64,000 nt of DNA, taken from positions 51,507,664 through 51,571,663 of the forward strand of contig CM054177.1 of assembly GCA_028829895.1 (NCBI GenBank), read 5' to 3'. Shown here one piece after another: positions 1-11,019 of the stretch (positions are counted from its first letter, which is position 1; each line of letters begins with the position of its first letter). The notes below the pieces were generated by a model. It was not told the origin of the DNA. It ran no database searches and worked only from the letters and a program-made list of their open reading frames with translations. The stretch comes from Sinotaia quadrata (taxonomy: Eukaryota > Mollusca > Gastropoda > Architaenioglossa > Viviparidae). The translations under genes were made by a program, and so were the position numbers.

Positions 1-235
1 TTTATGAGTTGAAGATAAACAGAAGGATGTATAAAAATAGGTTGTCTTGACTGACAGTGAGTGGATCAGAGATCAATCGGATGAGTAGCAAGTATTAATA
101 ATGTATAAAAATAGATTGTCTTGACTGAGGGTGGGTGAAGCAAAGATCAATAAGATGGGTGGTGAATAAGAAGGATGTATAAAATAAAATGTCTTGAGTG
201 AGGGTGGGTGAAGCAGATAATGGGATGAGTGATGA
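1..235. repeat. Degenerate ~75-bp tandem repeat, left block
   Basis: About three imperfect units share the words GGATGTATAAAAATAGGTTG, TCTTGACTGAGGGTGGGTGA and GATCAATGGGATGAGT. Units differ by small indels and substitutions, so the array is old. The same unit reappears at 1810-1980, which suggests one array split by unrelated sequence, or two seedings of it. The left edge is outside the window. No coding signal. Confidence 0.75.
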
Positions 236-1809
236 GTGTAATAGATTTTTCACACCCCTTGAAGGCAAAGTATGCCCCTTGCTTTTTTAATTTTACACTC
301 TAGTTCTTTTTTCATTTTTTTATAACTGATATTAATAATGTATAGCATATAATTTGTTCTTGACCACCAGTGTGAACTATTTTTTGGTTAGCTGTGTAGT
401 CAACTGTATCAAGTGTTTCACACCTCGCACACAGTTAGAAAAAATAGGTTAAGTAGCTTAAAGGAATAGCTGATATGTGGATGGGGATGGGGATTTGTAG
501 CGAGAGGGGTGAAGCTAACTGGATGCACCATAACCACACATGGGCAAAAGAGTTCCGCCAATGATGTAGGCAAAACTGTAGTCAAATCTCAGGTAGGTAT
601 TTGCTGCTTAAAACACTTCATTCATGCTATAACAAGCCATCAGGAGAAGGTAATCTGTGAATGCAGATAGTGAGATATCAGGATTAGTTACACTATTTAT
701 GTTGACTTCACAATAGTAATTGGAATGTTTATTAATTAGAATGTTGGAGAATTTATTATTTCACATTGATGATTACTTGTACACGTGAACATTAATGTAT
801 ATTTCTTTTCAGGGAGGTGTAGTGTGCATTAGCGGTGGTTATGATTGTAAATATATATGATGATGAAATCGAAGTGCACGTGTGTTGCGTGGCACCATTT
901 TCTTTAGTCACTGTAAAGTCCATTTAAAGTAAGTTGTATTAAATTATAAAATAATATAGTTGTTTAAATGTAAAATGAAACTATCTGCTGAAGCCTATGA
1001 TGCTACTGTTGAATATTCAAATTCCTGTGATGATTATTGTCATGTCTTATAAATGATTTATAATGATAGACTTTTTTGGGAATTGTAAGTTAGCATGTAT
1101 GCAACACTTATTGATGATGCAGTGCTTTATTTCATCTCACTGTTGCCACATACCTAATATCTGACATAGTATGTTCTGTTTATTCAGCTGGGTCCTTCTA
1201 TCAGGTATTTGATCCAAAGCTCAACACAGTACAGAAATCTTGTCTGTGACATGCAACCTGTGATCCAAAGAAAGGAGCTTTGCCATCAATGGGAATCATG
1301 TGAACACAGATTCCAAGAACATAAGTTGGACTGTTCACCATCACTGAGGATACGAGTTAAGTACTAAATCCTCGAAGCAACTCACCAATTACAATATCAC
1401 TCTATGAACACATTTGTGGACATTTATGGATGGTAAACATGCTCATTCATATTTATTGTATCTCAAAATGTTTTCTTTTATTGTTCTCATTATTAAATTT
1501 TTATTATCCCTTATTCAATTCTTTTGGAATGACCATTAATTGGGATCAGCTGGGGGTGAGCCATATATGAATGATGATTAATTAAGTGAAAGAGATAATG
1601 TCACCCATCCTAGAAGGCAACATCAACTAATGTATTTGTTAATGTGCCGAATGATTAATTGTCCCATAAATGTTAGCAGTAGAATTCAATATATGGCTGG
1701 AAGAGTAAGTTAGGCTAAGGGCCTGTAATCGGTGTTAAACAAATTTCATAATTAATAATTCAGTTAATTAATGCTGTGGCAGAGTCATTAAAATAACCCC
1801 ATATGTGTC
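236..1809. other. Unassigned stretch, probably GALNT intron 3
   Basis: No gene was supported. The stretch is AT-rich with stops in all frames. It lies downstream of GALNT exon 3 on the minus strand, so it is probably intronic. I looked for the next catalytic-domain exon, which should continue a GW-LEPLL-like sequence, and did not find one. Around 1195-1400 there is a less AT-rich patch that could be decayed mobile-element sequence, but I could not assign it. Confidence 0.4.
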
Positions 1810-1980
1810 AGGATGTATAAAAATAGGTTGTCTTGACTGAGGGTAGATGAAACAGAGATCAATGGGATGAGTGGCGAGTAAGAAGGATGTAAAAAAAATA
1901 GGTTGTCTTGACTTAGGGCAATGGGATGTATAAAAACAGGTTGTCTTGATTAAGATCAAAGGAGTGAGTGGCAAGTAAAA
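1810..1980. repeat. Degenerate ~75-bp tandem repeat, right block
   Basis: Two to three further imperfect units of the repeat seen at 1-235, with the shared words TATAAAAATAGGTTGTCTTG and GATCAATGGGATGAGTGGCG. The open frame on the minus strand here arises from the repeat and is not a gene. Confidence 0.7.
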
Positions 1981-2588
1981 AGTGCATACATTGCTGTGTT
2001 TTGTTTGAACCATTAGCTCCATTAGCTGTAGAACAGGCAGCAAGCATATGTACAAGTCATTGAAGCTATTTTAAACAATTACTTTTGTGTCTTCTCTTTG
2101 TCTTTGACCAAGACTGCGTTATGTGACTATTTAACCATCAGACTTACGTAACTATGTTACGTAAACCTGCTTTTGGATAGGTGACTTGTGAGCTGATAAG
2201 GATGTGAAATATGTGAGAAAGGAATGAATATTAAAGAGTGACAGATTAGTTCTAGATGTATCATGTAATGCTACTGATTGAGAAAGTTAAGAGAATGATG
2301 GGTTGACCATTTTATAAAATGTAATATATGACGAACTACTGAATTCAAGTAATAATATCGGTTTCTTATTTTCAATGGATTTAATTCTTCTTACATTTAA
2401 TAATTTACAGAATAAACAAAAATGAACAATACACTTCATTATTATTATTTGAAATATGCAAATTTTTAAATGCAATAAGTTTATTTTCAATAATCCAAAG
2501 ATATGAAGAAATTTTAATAGATGTGGTTGATTGTTATATATTTATGATGTGTCTAGAGAAGACAACTTTAAAAAGTTGCATTAGTTAC
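1981..2588. other. Unassigned AT-rich stretch after GALNT exon 3
   Basis: Nothing recognisable. It begins immediately 3' of the exon 3 donor (minus strand), so it should be the start of intron 3. Confidence 0.4.
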
Positions 2589-2766
2589 CAGTCTTTGTTG
2601 ACTTCCATGTGACTGTCAAAGAAAGACACTACCTCAGTAGTAACGTGACGAAAACCTTCTAAGCGTGCTCTGATGAGACCCACACGCTCAGGCATACGCA
2701 CAAGCCTGACAAGGTCACCCGGAAAATGGTCTTTCAAGTAGAATTCCAGTTCATCTTTCAGATACT
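2589..2766 (-). CDS. GALNT: GALNT exon 3 (catalytic domain, DXH motif)
   Basis: This 178-nt exon continues the frame of exon 2. Exon 2 ends in phase 1 (a single G), and this exon supplies AG to complete a Glu codon. The acceptor reads AACATCAG and the donor GTAACT. The peptide has a helical stretch (EYLKDELEFYLKDHF), then the family hallmark PERVGLIRARLEG, then FFDSHMEVNKDW. In GalNAc-transferases the DSH triplet is the GT-A metal-binding DXH motif, which coordinates manganese and the UDP-GalNAc phosphates. Many relatives have Cys or Ile after the DSH; here it is Met. The Trp codon at the end is split by the next intron, whose downstream exon lies outside the window. Identification at family level is strong; the paralogue is not resolved. 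Confidence 0.9.
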
Positions 2767-3031
2767 CTGATGTTATACAAATGGAAGAGAAGAAAAATGA
2801 AAAACAGGGGATAAAGTAACCTGAATTGAACGGACATATATTCTGGGATAATAAGTATAAAAATTCATTTCAGAATCTATAAGCACAAACACTCTGAATA
2901 CAAACATAATAAATATATATACAATTACACAGATATATGTGTAAGCCATATATGTACACACATGCATACATACCTAGAGTGATATAAGACAGTATACATG
3001 CATTTAAACACAAAAGACATGACATTTTCAA

Positions 3032-3520
3032 TTAACCCATTTGATGGTGTCAGATCGTATTTGTCCCTAAATCTAAATACAGCTAAATGTCGTAGGGATG
3101 TAAACGTCCTGTTCACATGCATGTTCATTCTTAGTCATTCAAAATTAGCCAATCAGTGTGAAGCAAATATGTATTTCCCTTAGCAGATGATTTGTATCAA
3201 TTCTACCACTGGATAGCTGTAATTAGATTGGTCATAGAATAGAAAGACACCCACTGTTTTGTCTTATTATAACCAACACAAGGCAACAGCCATTTTGTCA
3301 TGCTGAGAAGGAATTTTTGCAAGTCATGGCTTCAAGTTGGAATTCTTTTGCTTTTATCAACAGACTTGTCAACCCACAGCTGAATCAGATTATGATTTAT
3401 TTGATGATGATTGTTCTGTTTCCTTTGAGGAGGAATTTTGCCAGTGATTTCTTACAAAATAGTGTGACAAAGTTGAGCCAGTCAGCAAACATGGTGTAAT
3501 TTGGTGTTCAGTGTTTGATA
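3032..3520 (+). mobile_element. Possible decayed piggyBac-like 5' end
   Basis: A TTAA (3032-3035) is followed by CCCATTTGATGGTGTCAG, which resembles the TTAA target plus CCC start common to piggyBac ends. Some 330 bp further on, one frame reads ESDYDLFDDDCSVSFEEEF, an acidic stretch of the kind that precedes the transposase core. No right end or catalytic region was found, so this is a weak assignment and could be chance. Confidence 0.22.
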
Positions 3521-4550
3521 TGTCAGCTTATATGAAAAAAAACAGTGTTTCTTTACTTCATTTGGATGGTAAACTTTATTCACAGGACTTTTCACTGAAT
3601 TTTTTTTTTAAATGTGCATTGGACTGCTGTGCTAGCTCTAATTTGAGTAAACAATTTTAAATCTTCACATCTCCACTCTTGTTTGCTAGGGGCTGGCTTT
3701 TATTTTTGTGCCATGATTTGCAACATGTGCTATAATTAAAATTTAAAATTATATATGTATATAATTCAAACAAACAAATTTTCTAACAAATAAATTTCAG
3801 TGACTTTACTTCCTTTTTTGTCATGTATACTCAGCAATTACTTTCACTTGAACTGTAAAAAAAATATATATACATTTGGACTATATTCAACTTGAGGAAA
3901 TAATTTTCAACAATAAAATATCTTCAAATATCTGAAAATTATGCAGAATAAATAGTACTTTTGCATCTAATCAACAATGGATTTGATATAAATTGTGCAA
4001 TTGGATTTGGATTTGTTTATTCAAAAATTTCTTTTGTACAACATGCTGTGACAGTATGGTCATTTCTTCATGTGGAGTTTCTGATGACAAAAATGTCTGT
4101 GTAATAAATAATCAACAATGGACTTCATTTTGGAATACAAATTTGCAGTTGGACTTGTATTTACTTTTCTAAAAAAAAATCTTGTGAACATTGTCTTATG
4201 GCAGTTAAATTATTTTTTTTCCACCTTGCATTTCTGGGGGAAAATTCAGCATATTCATCAAAAGGTATTGAACTTTTTATTATAAATTTGTTTAAAATAA
4301 TAAGTTTTAAATTCTTTGATAACTATTTACATTTTCAAAATCCATTCATAATTACAGCCGCTTTTCATTTTTTAGTAAGCCTAATCCATTCAATTATATC
4401 GAGCAAAATATCCTGCTCATGCATAGCGTAACTATGTGACCTGATAGGCAAGAGATTAAACAAAGACCCTAAAATTTACTTGTTTTATTATGATTTTTAA
4501 AATAAAAATATAAAAATACAACAAAATTTCTGTATAAAATCATTAAAATC

Positions 4551-5615
4551 TTTGTCATATTCTAACCACCACCTTCTGCATGATTAAATCTTTTAAAAAA
4601 TAATTGAAACTGCTTTTAATTGAAATAATAATTGAAATCTATCATAACACTTAGAGCGCATATCCCAAAATACCTTAAGAGAGAACGAAATAAACTCACA
4701 TTTGACCTCAGTGTCAGCCTATTCCAAAATATGTGACAGCACAACCTATGAATCACAAATTAGTGACACTATGAAACAGGTACTGCATGGGCAGTTCAGT
4801 AACTAACTCTTAGAAAGGGAATAACTGTTTCTAGTCTCCATGCATTGTTGTTGTTGGGCTGAAAACTACAATTTTAGGAATAAAATCTTTTCCAGCTTTT
4901 CCTGGCATTAATTAAAAACATGCATATACACCAAACTTGGCAGGCATTTTCACTCTTCCCATTATTCAAGTAATAGACTTTATCCCTTGGCTAATTAATA
5001 ATTATGCTAATGTAAAGTCCCAACGGATTAAGTAAATCTGCTTATCAAGTTGGCAGCACACAACAGCTATTATTACAGCTACACACTCCAACATATAATG
5101 CCAAGGTATTGATCCCTGGGCCTGGGCCATTGCCAAGTGCACTGTGACCATTGTGTACACTGCTATCCAGCCCATGAAATGTGAGCTGAAGAGGTGCCTT
5201 GACTTCTACTACAACTAAAATAGGATGACAACACTGTTGCTGTCACTGAAATGATTATTATATTTTAGAATTTCTTCATGAGTTCTGTGCCAGGTCATCT
5301 CAATGATTAATACTCAAATAGAAAAGTGATATTCTAGCATCTTAATTAGAATACCAATGTTACATTTTTTGCTAATGTCCATTTATTAATAGATAACCAG
5401 GGAGTAGCTTATTTTATTCATATCTTCTATCATCTAAATAACCAGGATTGTTGGGTGGCTTGTGACTGTTAAGCTATTGTCTATCTTAACCATTAAATCA
5501 TCTTCAGTCCAATCCTAAATATGGATTCTGCCTGTAATTTTAATTAATGCAGGGAAAGGAGGGGTGCATTCACACTATCATTTATCATGACCACCCACTC
5601 TACCAGATGTCACAA
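4551..5615. repeat. Dispersed repeat family 2, copy 1
   Basis: This block aligns by eye, in the same orientation, with 36156-37665. Shared landmarks include TCATATTCTAACCACCACCT, a GGGCTGAAA-CTACA block, GGAATAAAATC-TTTCCAGCTTT, the CCTGGGCCTG-GCCATTGCCAAG block, and a final AGGAAAGGA-GGGTG block. No frame is shared between the copies, so it looks non-coding or too decayed to read. The copies are clearly diverged and probably old. The class is unknown. Confidence 0.75.
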
Positions 5616-6218
5616 TCATAAACAGAATACAAGTGTGATTTTAAGAGAATAAAACATAGATGTAGCCTCTTGAGAAGCTTACAAAGTACAGGAATTCATA
5701 ACTAAACAAGCTTGATGTGCAGTCTAACCTTATCTAGCTGTAAAAAAAATTTGTCATTATCATTGTTAAAGAAAGAAACATAATGAAAGATAGTAAACAA
5801 TAAAGAAAAACAAAAAGAAAACAAAAACAAGAAAACATAGAAAGAACAGTGAAAATAGAATAAAATGACTGTAATAAGAAAGAAAGGAAATTACAAGAGA
5901 AAAGAATGAGAAATAGAATGAGGAATTTGAGAAAATAAAGAAATTGGGTAAACAAGTCATGACCAAAATATGCCAGCTAATGCAAAACTGAAAAAGAAGC
6001 AAAGACTATAATTTATTACAAGAATATAGGATACATGAGCAGTAACAATTGTTAGCTTATACTAACTGTGACCACAGAAAAATATGTTCACTTTCACAAT
6101 CCATGACAAAAAGTAAGTTAGCTTATGTATAACTAAAGCATGCTAGACTATAAAGATGTGACAATGAAATACAAAAAATATAATCCTTCAATAAAAATTA
6201 GGGTATGCAGGGCTATTG

Positions 6219-6692
6219 ATTGTGTGACACAACTCCACCCTAGCTAATGGTTATGATTATTATAATTATTAATCACCTATACTAATTACAAGTGATGAGA
6301 ATATTAATCTATGTTATTAATAATTCTCCAGAAGATACCACTCATCTCTCTCACTTGGCAGATATGCAGGCACTGTAAATGTTTTCTCTCTTCCACAACA
6401 TTAAAGACAAACATCTACTGTCACACAATATTTCCATAGGTGGAAAACTTCTTAACAAAAAAAAAAGAATAATCTGTCTTTAATCTATATTTAGCAAGCC
6501 CTATCCACCCACTATCTCTCCAATATATGGATATCAATATGTGTAAGGTCAATAAATTTATTAAATCAATAATCAAATATACAACATCTAAATATAATGA
6601 AAAGAGCATTGATATTTACCTCACTTCACAACAATGTTCAATCAATGCTGGACAATTATTCAGTTTATCCTAGCATAGACCTGGGCAGTCAA

Positions 6693-6762
<70 letters not shown>

Positions 6763-7192
6763 ATTCTCCAATTCAAATCATCAATCAATAACAAACGTAC
6801 AAAATATTTCTAAGTATATTCTTTCTTTATCAGTCAGTTAACTTATCATAAGCTACTGATTGCCTTTATGACTGGACTCGAGTTATGTCAAAATCAAAGT
6901 GATTAAAATAGAGGACTTCTTCAACAAAGTAACTTTCAGTCCATCACCATTGGATGAAATTGTTATGAGCAAGTATGAGACTATTAGTCAGAAAAACTAC
7001 TCATCCAGATGGAACTGGTTTGGATTGCATCAGCAAATTCTAGCATAATCTCCACCTGAGTTGTTTACTCCAGCTCTTGGCACTTACAAAAATATCATCA
7101 TAATCACTGCCCAAGGTCAGGTCACTTTGACATTTAACAATTTATATAACAGTTAAGTTTAGAAATAGGGATAGGCATATCTACTCCACTAC
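6219..7192 (-). repeat. Dispersed repeat family 1, copy A (inverted, internally deleted)
   Basis: Read on the minus strand, it starts with GTAGTGGAGTAGATATGCC and CCTATCCCTATTTCTAA, matching the starts of copies at about 25040 and 55500. It ends with the AATTA-rich block before TAGCTAGGGTGGAG. The middle part seen in the other copies, including the -CACACTT-GTGAATTTTGATC region, is missing, and a TG tract sits near that junction. It lies inside GALNT intron 2 with orientation opposite to copies B and C. Confidence 0.7.
6694..6761. repeat. (TG)n microsatellite
   Basis: Uninterrupted TG dinucleotides over 68 bp, within the inverted dispersed repeat in GALNT intron 2. Confidence 0.97.
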
Positions 7193-7408
7193 AGATTATG
7201 ATAAACGTATTTGTATTATACTGTACATCAATAGGCTTGCTAATTTCATTATCCGTGTCATTATTATTAATAATTGAATTGATCTGATACATGTCAATGA
7301 AATGAAATGTTGACTTTATTTAGTTTTAGTTATTGCTATCAATAACTTCAATAACTTTCTGAATCTTTGTGTTGCTTGCATTGGGTTCTTATGTAAAGCT
7401 TATCAAGA

Positions 7409-7411
<3 letters not shown>

Positions 7412-7461
<50 letters not shown>
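7412..7461. repeat. (CT)n microsatellite at a splice donor
   Basis: About 25 CT dinucleotides that run directly into the GALNT exon 2 donor site (minus strand GTAAGTGAGAGAG). In the transcript this is a GA-rich tract at the very start of intron 2. Confidence 0.97.
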
Positions 7462-7464
<3 letters not shown>

Positions 7465-7467
7465 TAC

Positions 7468-7634
7468 CAAGATCACTGGCATCATCTACAAGGATAATCT
7501 GCTTGAGAATAGAGAGTGGCGTGCGGTTAATGAGACTGTACACAGTGCGGAGCAGAACGGAAGGCCACTCATTGTGGAAAGGAATGACCACTGTGGTAGT
7601 AGGAAGGTCTTCTGGATACTTTACTCCATCACAC
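7468..7634 (-). CDS. GALNT: GALNT exon 2 (start of GT-A catalytic domain)
   Basis: This 167-nt exon joins exon 1 in frame: GG from exon 1 plus the first G here makes Gly, followed by [11 protein letters not shown]. The acceptor is CTACAG and the donor is GTAAGTG, a strong consensus. The peptide contains [20 protein letters not shown] and then [10 protein letters not shown], the canonical N-terminal Rossmann-like half of polypeptide GalNAc-transferases (FHNE for sugar-nucleotide contact, VDD at the end of a core strand). The family starts mucin-type O-glycosylation in the Golgi by moving GalNAc from UDP-GalNAc to Ser or Thr. The exon ends in phase 1, which fits exon 3 exactly. Confidence 0.95.
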
Positions 7635-9377
7635 CTGTAGATCATACAACCTCAATAATTTTTTGAGTGCGAGTGTGTGTGTGTGTGTGTGTGTGTGTTC
7701 ACGCGTGCGTGCTTGCAATGTGCACGTGGATGTATGTGCGATCTTTTCAATATTAAATATTAGAATTATACAATAAAATAGTGTGGTTTACATTATAAGC
7801 TTGCAGGATTCTCAGAGCAATTAATAGAATGACTTCACCCTTTCAGACCCAATGTGAGTTCCTTGCAGGAATTTTTAATTCTTTCTTTGATAAACATCAA
7901 TTAAGGGGAAATGGTTAAAACAAAAATTTATTTTAAATGTACTTTTCATTCTCAGGGAAATTTCAATCTTAGTGCAAATATTTGTGATAGGTGAAATGAC
8001 AGTAAGTCTTTCCTTTCCAATCTAGTCTTTGGGAAATGGGAAATGGTAACTAACTATACTTCTATGTGAAATTACAATATTTCATTATTGTTCTGTCTAA
8101 TCATAGGGCAGATGCAACTGAATTTCTATTTGAAATGTTAGTATTTCTTTGTTTTTCAGTTTGGTCTTAGATCTTAGTAACTATTGATTATTTGTTTCGA
8201 GCATCTATAGACTTCAAATCCAGGCTAATATAAAACACGGTCTAAAGTCTAGACTTACTTTAGATCCAAGTCCTGATTCTGCATTGTGTGTAAGTGAAAT
8301 TTTGATATTTTGACCGAGTTTATGACTGTGCAGTTGAAAAACATCACTGAGTAATGCATAGAGTTCACGGTTTGGTTAGCACTCAACACGTTTCGCTTTT
8401 CTTTCAATCTGACTGGAATGACGGCTAGCGAGGAAAATAATTAGTAATAAGAAAGACATTATTTGTCAATCCTTTCAGCAAGTACACATCCTTTATAATC
8501 TCCCTTTGTGGACTAATTATTTGTTATCTAAAGTTTACAGATTCTAACACCTCGCCATCATATCAACTAACCCCCCACCCCGGTTAGTATTAACTGATAT
8601 TCTTCAAATTTTTCTATTAGGAAAAGAAATCTCTTCCCGATTTATCTATCCGCAATTAAAGCCTTTGTCAAATGTTTTCCTCCCGTTTCTTTCTTTCCTG
8701 GAAGTTGTACAGGTGAGGTGTTGCTTTCTTTCCTGGAAGTTGTACACATGAGGTGTTTCTTTCTTTCCTGGAAGTTGTACACGTAAGGTGTTTCTTTCTT
8801 TCCTGGAAGTTGTACACGTAAGGTCTTTCTTTCTTTCCTGGAAGTTGTACACGTAAAATCTTTCTTTCTTTCTTGGAAGTTGTACACGTAAGGTCTTTCT
8901 TTCTTTCCTGGAAGTTGTACACGTAAAATCTTTCTTTCTTTCTTGGAAGTTGTACACGTAAAATGTTTCTTTCTTTCCTGGAAGTTGTACACGTAAAATC
9001 TTTCTTTCTTTCTTGGAAGTTGTACACGTAAAATGTTTCTTTCTTTCCTGGAAGTTGTACACGTAAGGTGTTGCACAATTCACGGTATAACTGTGGTTTA
9101 TAAAATGCTGAGGCCTCTAACGAAACATCTATTTCATTTCAAATAGGAAAATGTATCGAATTACAGATACATTTGAAAGAGCGGTTTAGTGATTTTTTTA
9201 ATTTTTTTTTACGAATTAGCTATTTTAATGACAGTATATAGATGACTGTCTGAATGTATGTGCGCGCGTTTGAACTACATGAGTGCTTGAATGTAAGGTG
9301 ATTTGTCTTCTTGTCATTACTCGGGTGATTTCTGCCCAAAAGTAAGTTTTGCAGCATGCGAGGACAACTGCACTTAC
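7635..9377 (-). other. GALNT intron 1 (1.7 kb)
   Basis: The donor is GTAAGTG after exon 1 and the acceptor is TGATCTACAG before exon 2. It contains a short GT tract (about 7672-7698) and a 35-bp minisatellite (8684-9072); the rest is AT-rich and unassigned. Confidence 0.8.
8684..9072. repeat. 35-bp minisatellite in GALNT intron 1
   Basis: About 11 units of TTTCTTTCTTTCCTGGAAGT followed by TGTACACGTAAGGTG. Variants alternate CCTGG with CTTGG, and AAGGT with AAAAT, in a partly regular two-unit pattern. Because 35 is not a multiple of 3, three units restore the frame, so all three minus-strand frames stay open for about 140 codons (8642-9083). These frames are by-products of the repeat, not genes. 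Confidence 0.95.
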
Positions 9378-9706
9378 CCTGCAGGCCTGGAGTCCGGCAC
9401 CATCCTGTTCAATGCAATCATGTCACTGGCTAGAACATTGAGATTGTACTGCAAAAAGCCGTTCTCTGGGCGTGCTTTAATCCAAGAAAGAATGCCTGCT
9501 CTATCGTTCTTGTCCGCCAAGCCAGACTCGTGCGAGTGTCCAAGCACCTCGCGGTTCTTGTTCCTGAGACGGGGTTTCCAGAAGATTAACTCTTCAGCCT
9601 CAATTGATATCTGGGATGTATCTTGAGGCATCACCAGGCGTTTAAGGCCAAGAAGCAGGAGGATCACTCCAGCTCCGAGAATCGCATAGCGTGCATACAT
9701 CTTCAT
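9378..9706 (-). CDS. GALNT: GALNT exon 1 (cytosolic tail, membrane anchor, stem)
   Basis: Starting at the ATG at 9706, this gives 109 codons plus two bases, ending at the donor GTAAGTG. Residues 1-6 form a short basic tail. Residues about 7-26 (YAILGAGVILLLLGLKRLVM) form a signal anchor, as in type II Golgi enzymes. A stem follows. The end, QYNLNVLASDMIALNRMVPD plus SRPAG, matches the family's pre-catalytic (N-Y/F-N-SD-I-L-R-PD-R) region just before the conserved Cys that opens exon 2. A second Met sits at codon 3, so the exact start could shift by two residues. The sequence TTTCATGACATTACAG just upstream could be an acceptor of a 5'UTR intron. Confident at family level. Confidence 0.88.
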
Positions 9707-11019
9707 TGTGCTGTAATGTCATGAAATCGGGCAAATGAAGATGGATAGTGCCAGGACTGTCATTCACTAGTACCTCTCATAATATACTGACCTCAGGTCC
9801 TTGAGGCATGTATGCATAAACAGCATGAGGCATCATCTAGAAAGAAAAGAAAAATAACCTCTGGAAAAAAAGACATTGCCAAGCTTAAACTGATAAAACC
9901 CAATACGGACATACGACTGCCTAGCCACTATTTATTATCGAAAGAAAAAGGAGATTTACTGCATTACCAAGGAGTGCTTTTCATTCCACCGTACCTTTTA
10001 TCCCAAAGAAAACAAAGCGTATCACTGTCTGTCATTTTAAATCTTCCCAAGCCATTTTTTTCTGTCACACTGCTTCTACCAGCGACAATGAAATGCTGGT
10101 AAACAAACGCTGATTTATATAAGCTTTCAGCAACAAGATCTTGACCGATATATGCTAATACAAGATCTTATAATGAGATGCTGAAAGACAGCTGGTTTAT
10201 ACGAGATCATATAATGAGATGCTGGTGATGCTACATACAAACAAACAATTAGAGCCATGGAACGGCTACTCTATCGAGGCTGATGACATAAAAGAAACAT
10301 AGAATATTAATACTATAATAAGAAAATAAATTAAATATATCACATTTCCTAAGAAAATGAGTATGTATCTAATGCTGAGTTATACTAAGTCAAGTAGTAT
10401 TTTGGGGGAGTATGATTCAGTACTTTATTTGTTATGTGCTGATACGAATATCATTAAAAGTTAAAAATAATTCAATGTGCATTCTATGTAATGAAACCAA
10501 TATATATATCTTTGTCTGAGTGTGTTTGTAAATTGCTCCTTTAATATTCTTTTATTAAACAAAAAGCATAAACCACGGAAATATTGATTTTTTTAAAAAG
10601 CAAATAAAACAAGTCTTTTTCATAAGTAATATGAGTCCATTTATTTTAACAAAAACGGTGCATAATAGTCAATGAAACATAAAATAGTGTTTACTAACAA
10701 CAGATCCTTCTAACAAACCATTAATAACAGATTCTTTACAAATAAACTTATTAGAAAATTAAACCTTTAATTACGAGCTTATTTACAAACAATATTTAAT
10801 TATCAACTTACTAATATCTTAGTTAGCAGCTTACTTATTTTAGTTATCAAATCAACGGATTTTAATTATCAATTTATTATCAAATAGATCATAAATGACA
10901 TTACATATGCAAGTTCATTAAGAAAAGAACTGAAAAATTTTTAATTATATCTACTGATTACTGCCTAAAATAAATAAATTTGAAGTCATTCAAAATTTGA
11001 AATGCAAGAGTTTTGTGGT
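9707..11019. other. Unassigned stretch upstream of GALNT exon 1
   Basis: This should hold the GALNT 5'UTR and promoter or a 5'UTR intron, but I could not place a TATA box, initiator or CpG island. A 96-codon plus-strand frame at 9812-10102 is lysine-rich and matches nothing I know. Around 10125-10220 there is a short local duplication with ATAATGAGATGCTG repeated. The rest is AT-rich. Confidence 0.4.

Larger units (their letters stand above)
2767..7467 (-). other. GALNT intron 2 (4.7 kb, repeat-filled)
   Basis: The intron is defined by the matching phases of exons 2 and 3. The donor is GTAAGTG immediately followed by a long GA tract (CT on the plus strand); the acceptor is CATCAG. The contents are a possible piggyBac-like end (about 3032), a dispersed repeat (4551-5615), an inverted copy of another dispersed repeat (6219-7192), a TG microsatellite (6694-6761) and a CT microsatellite (7412-7461). 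Short open frames such as those near 3317, 4198 and 5734 show no family resemblance and sit in AT-rich or A-rich sequence. Confidence 0.7.

Noticed and set aside
1190..1430. Less AT-rich patch tested for the next GALNT exon or a transposase fragment
   Set aside because: Neither strand gives the expected GW-LEPLL continuation, and stops interrupt the plausible frames; left unassigned.
8642..9083. Three overlapping minus-strand frames of 136-145 codons
   Set aside because: They are three phases of the same 35-bp minisatellite; a non-multiple-of-three repeat without stops opens all frames.
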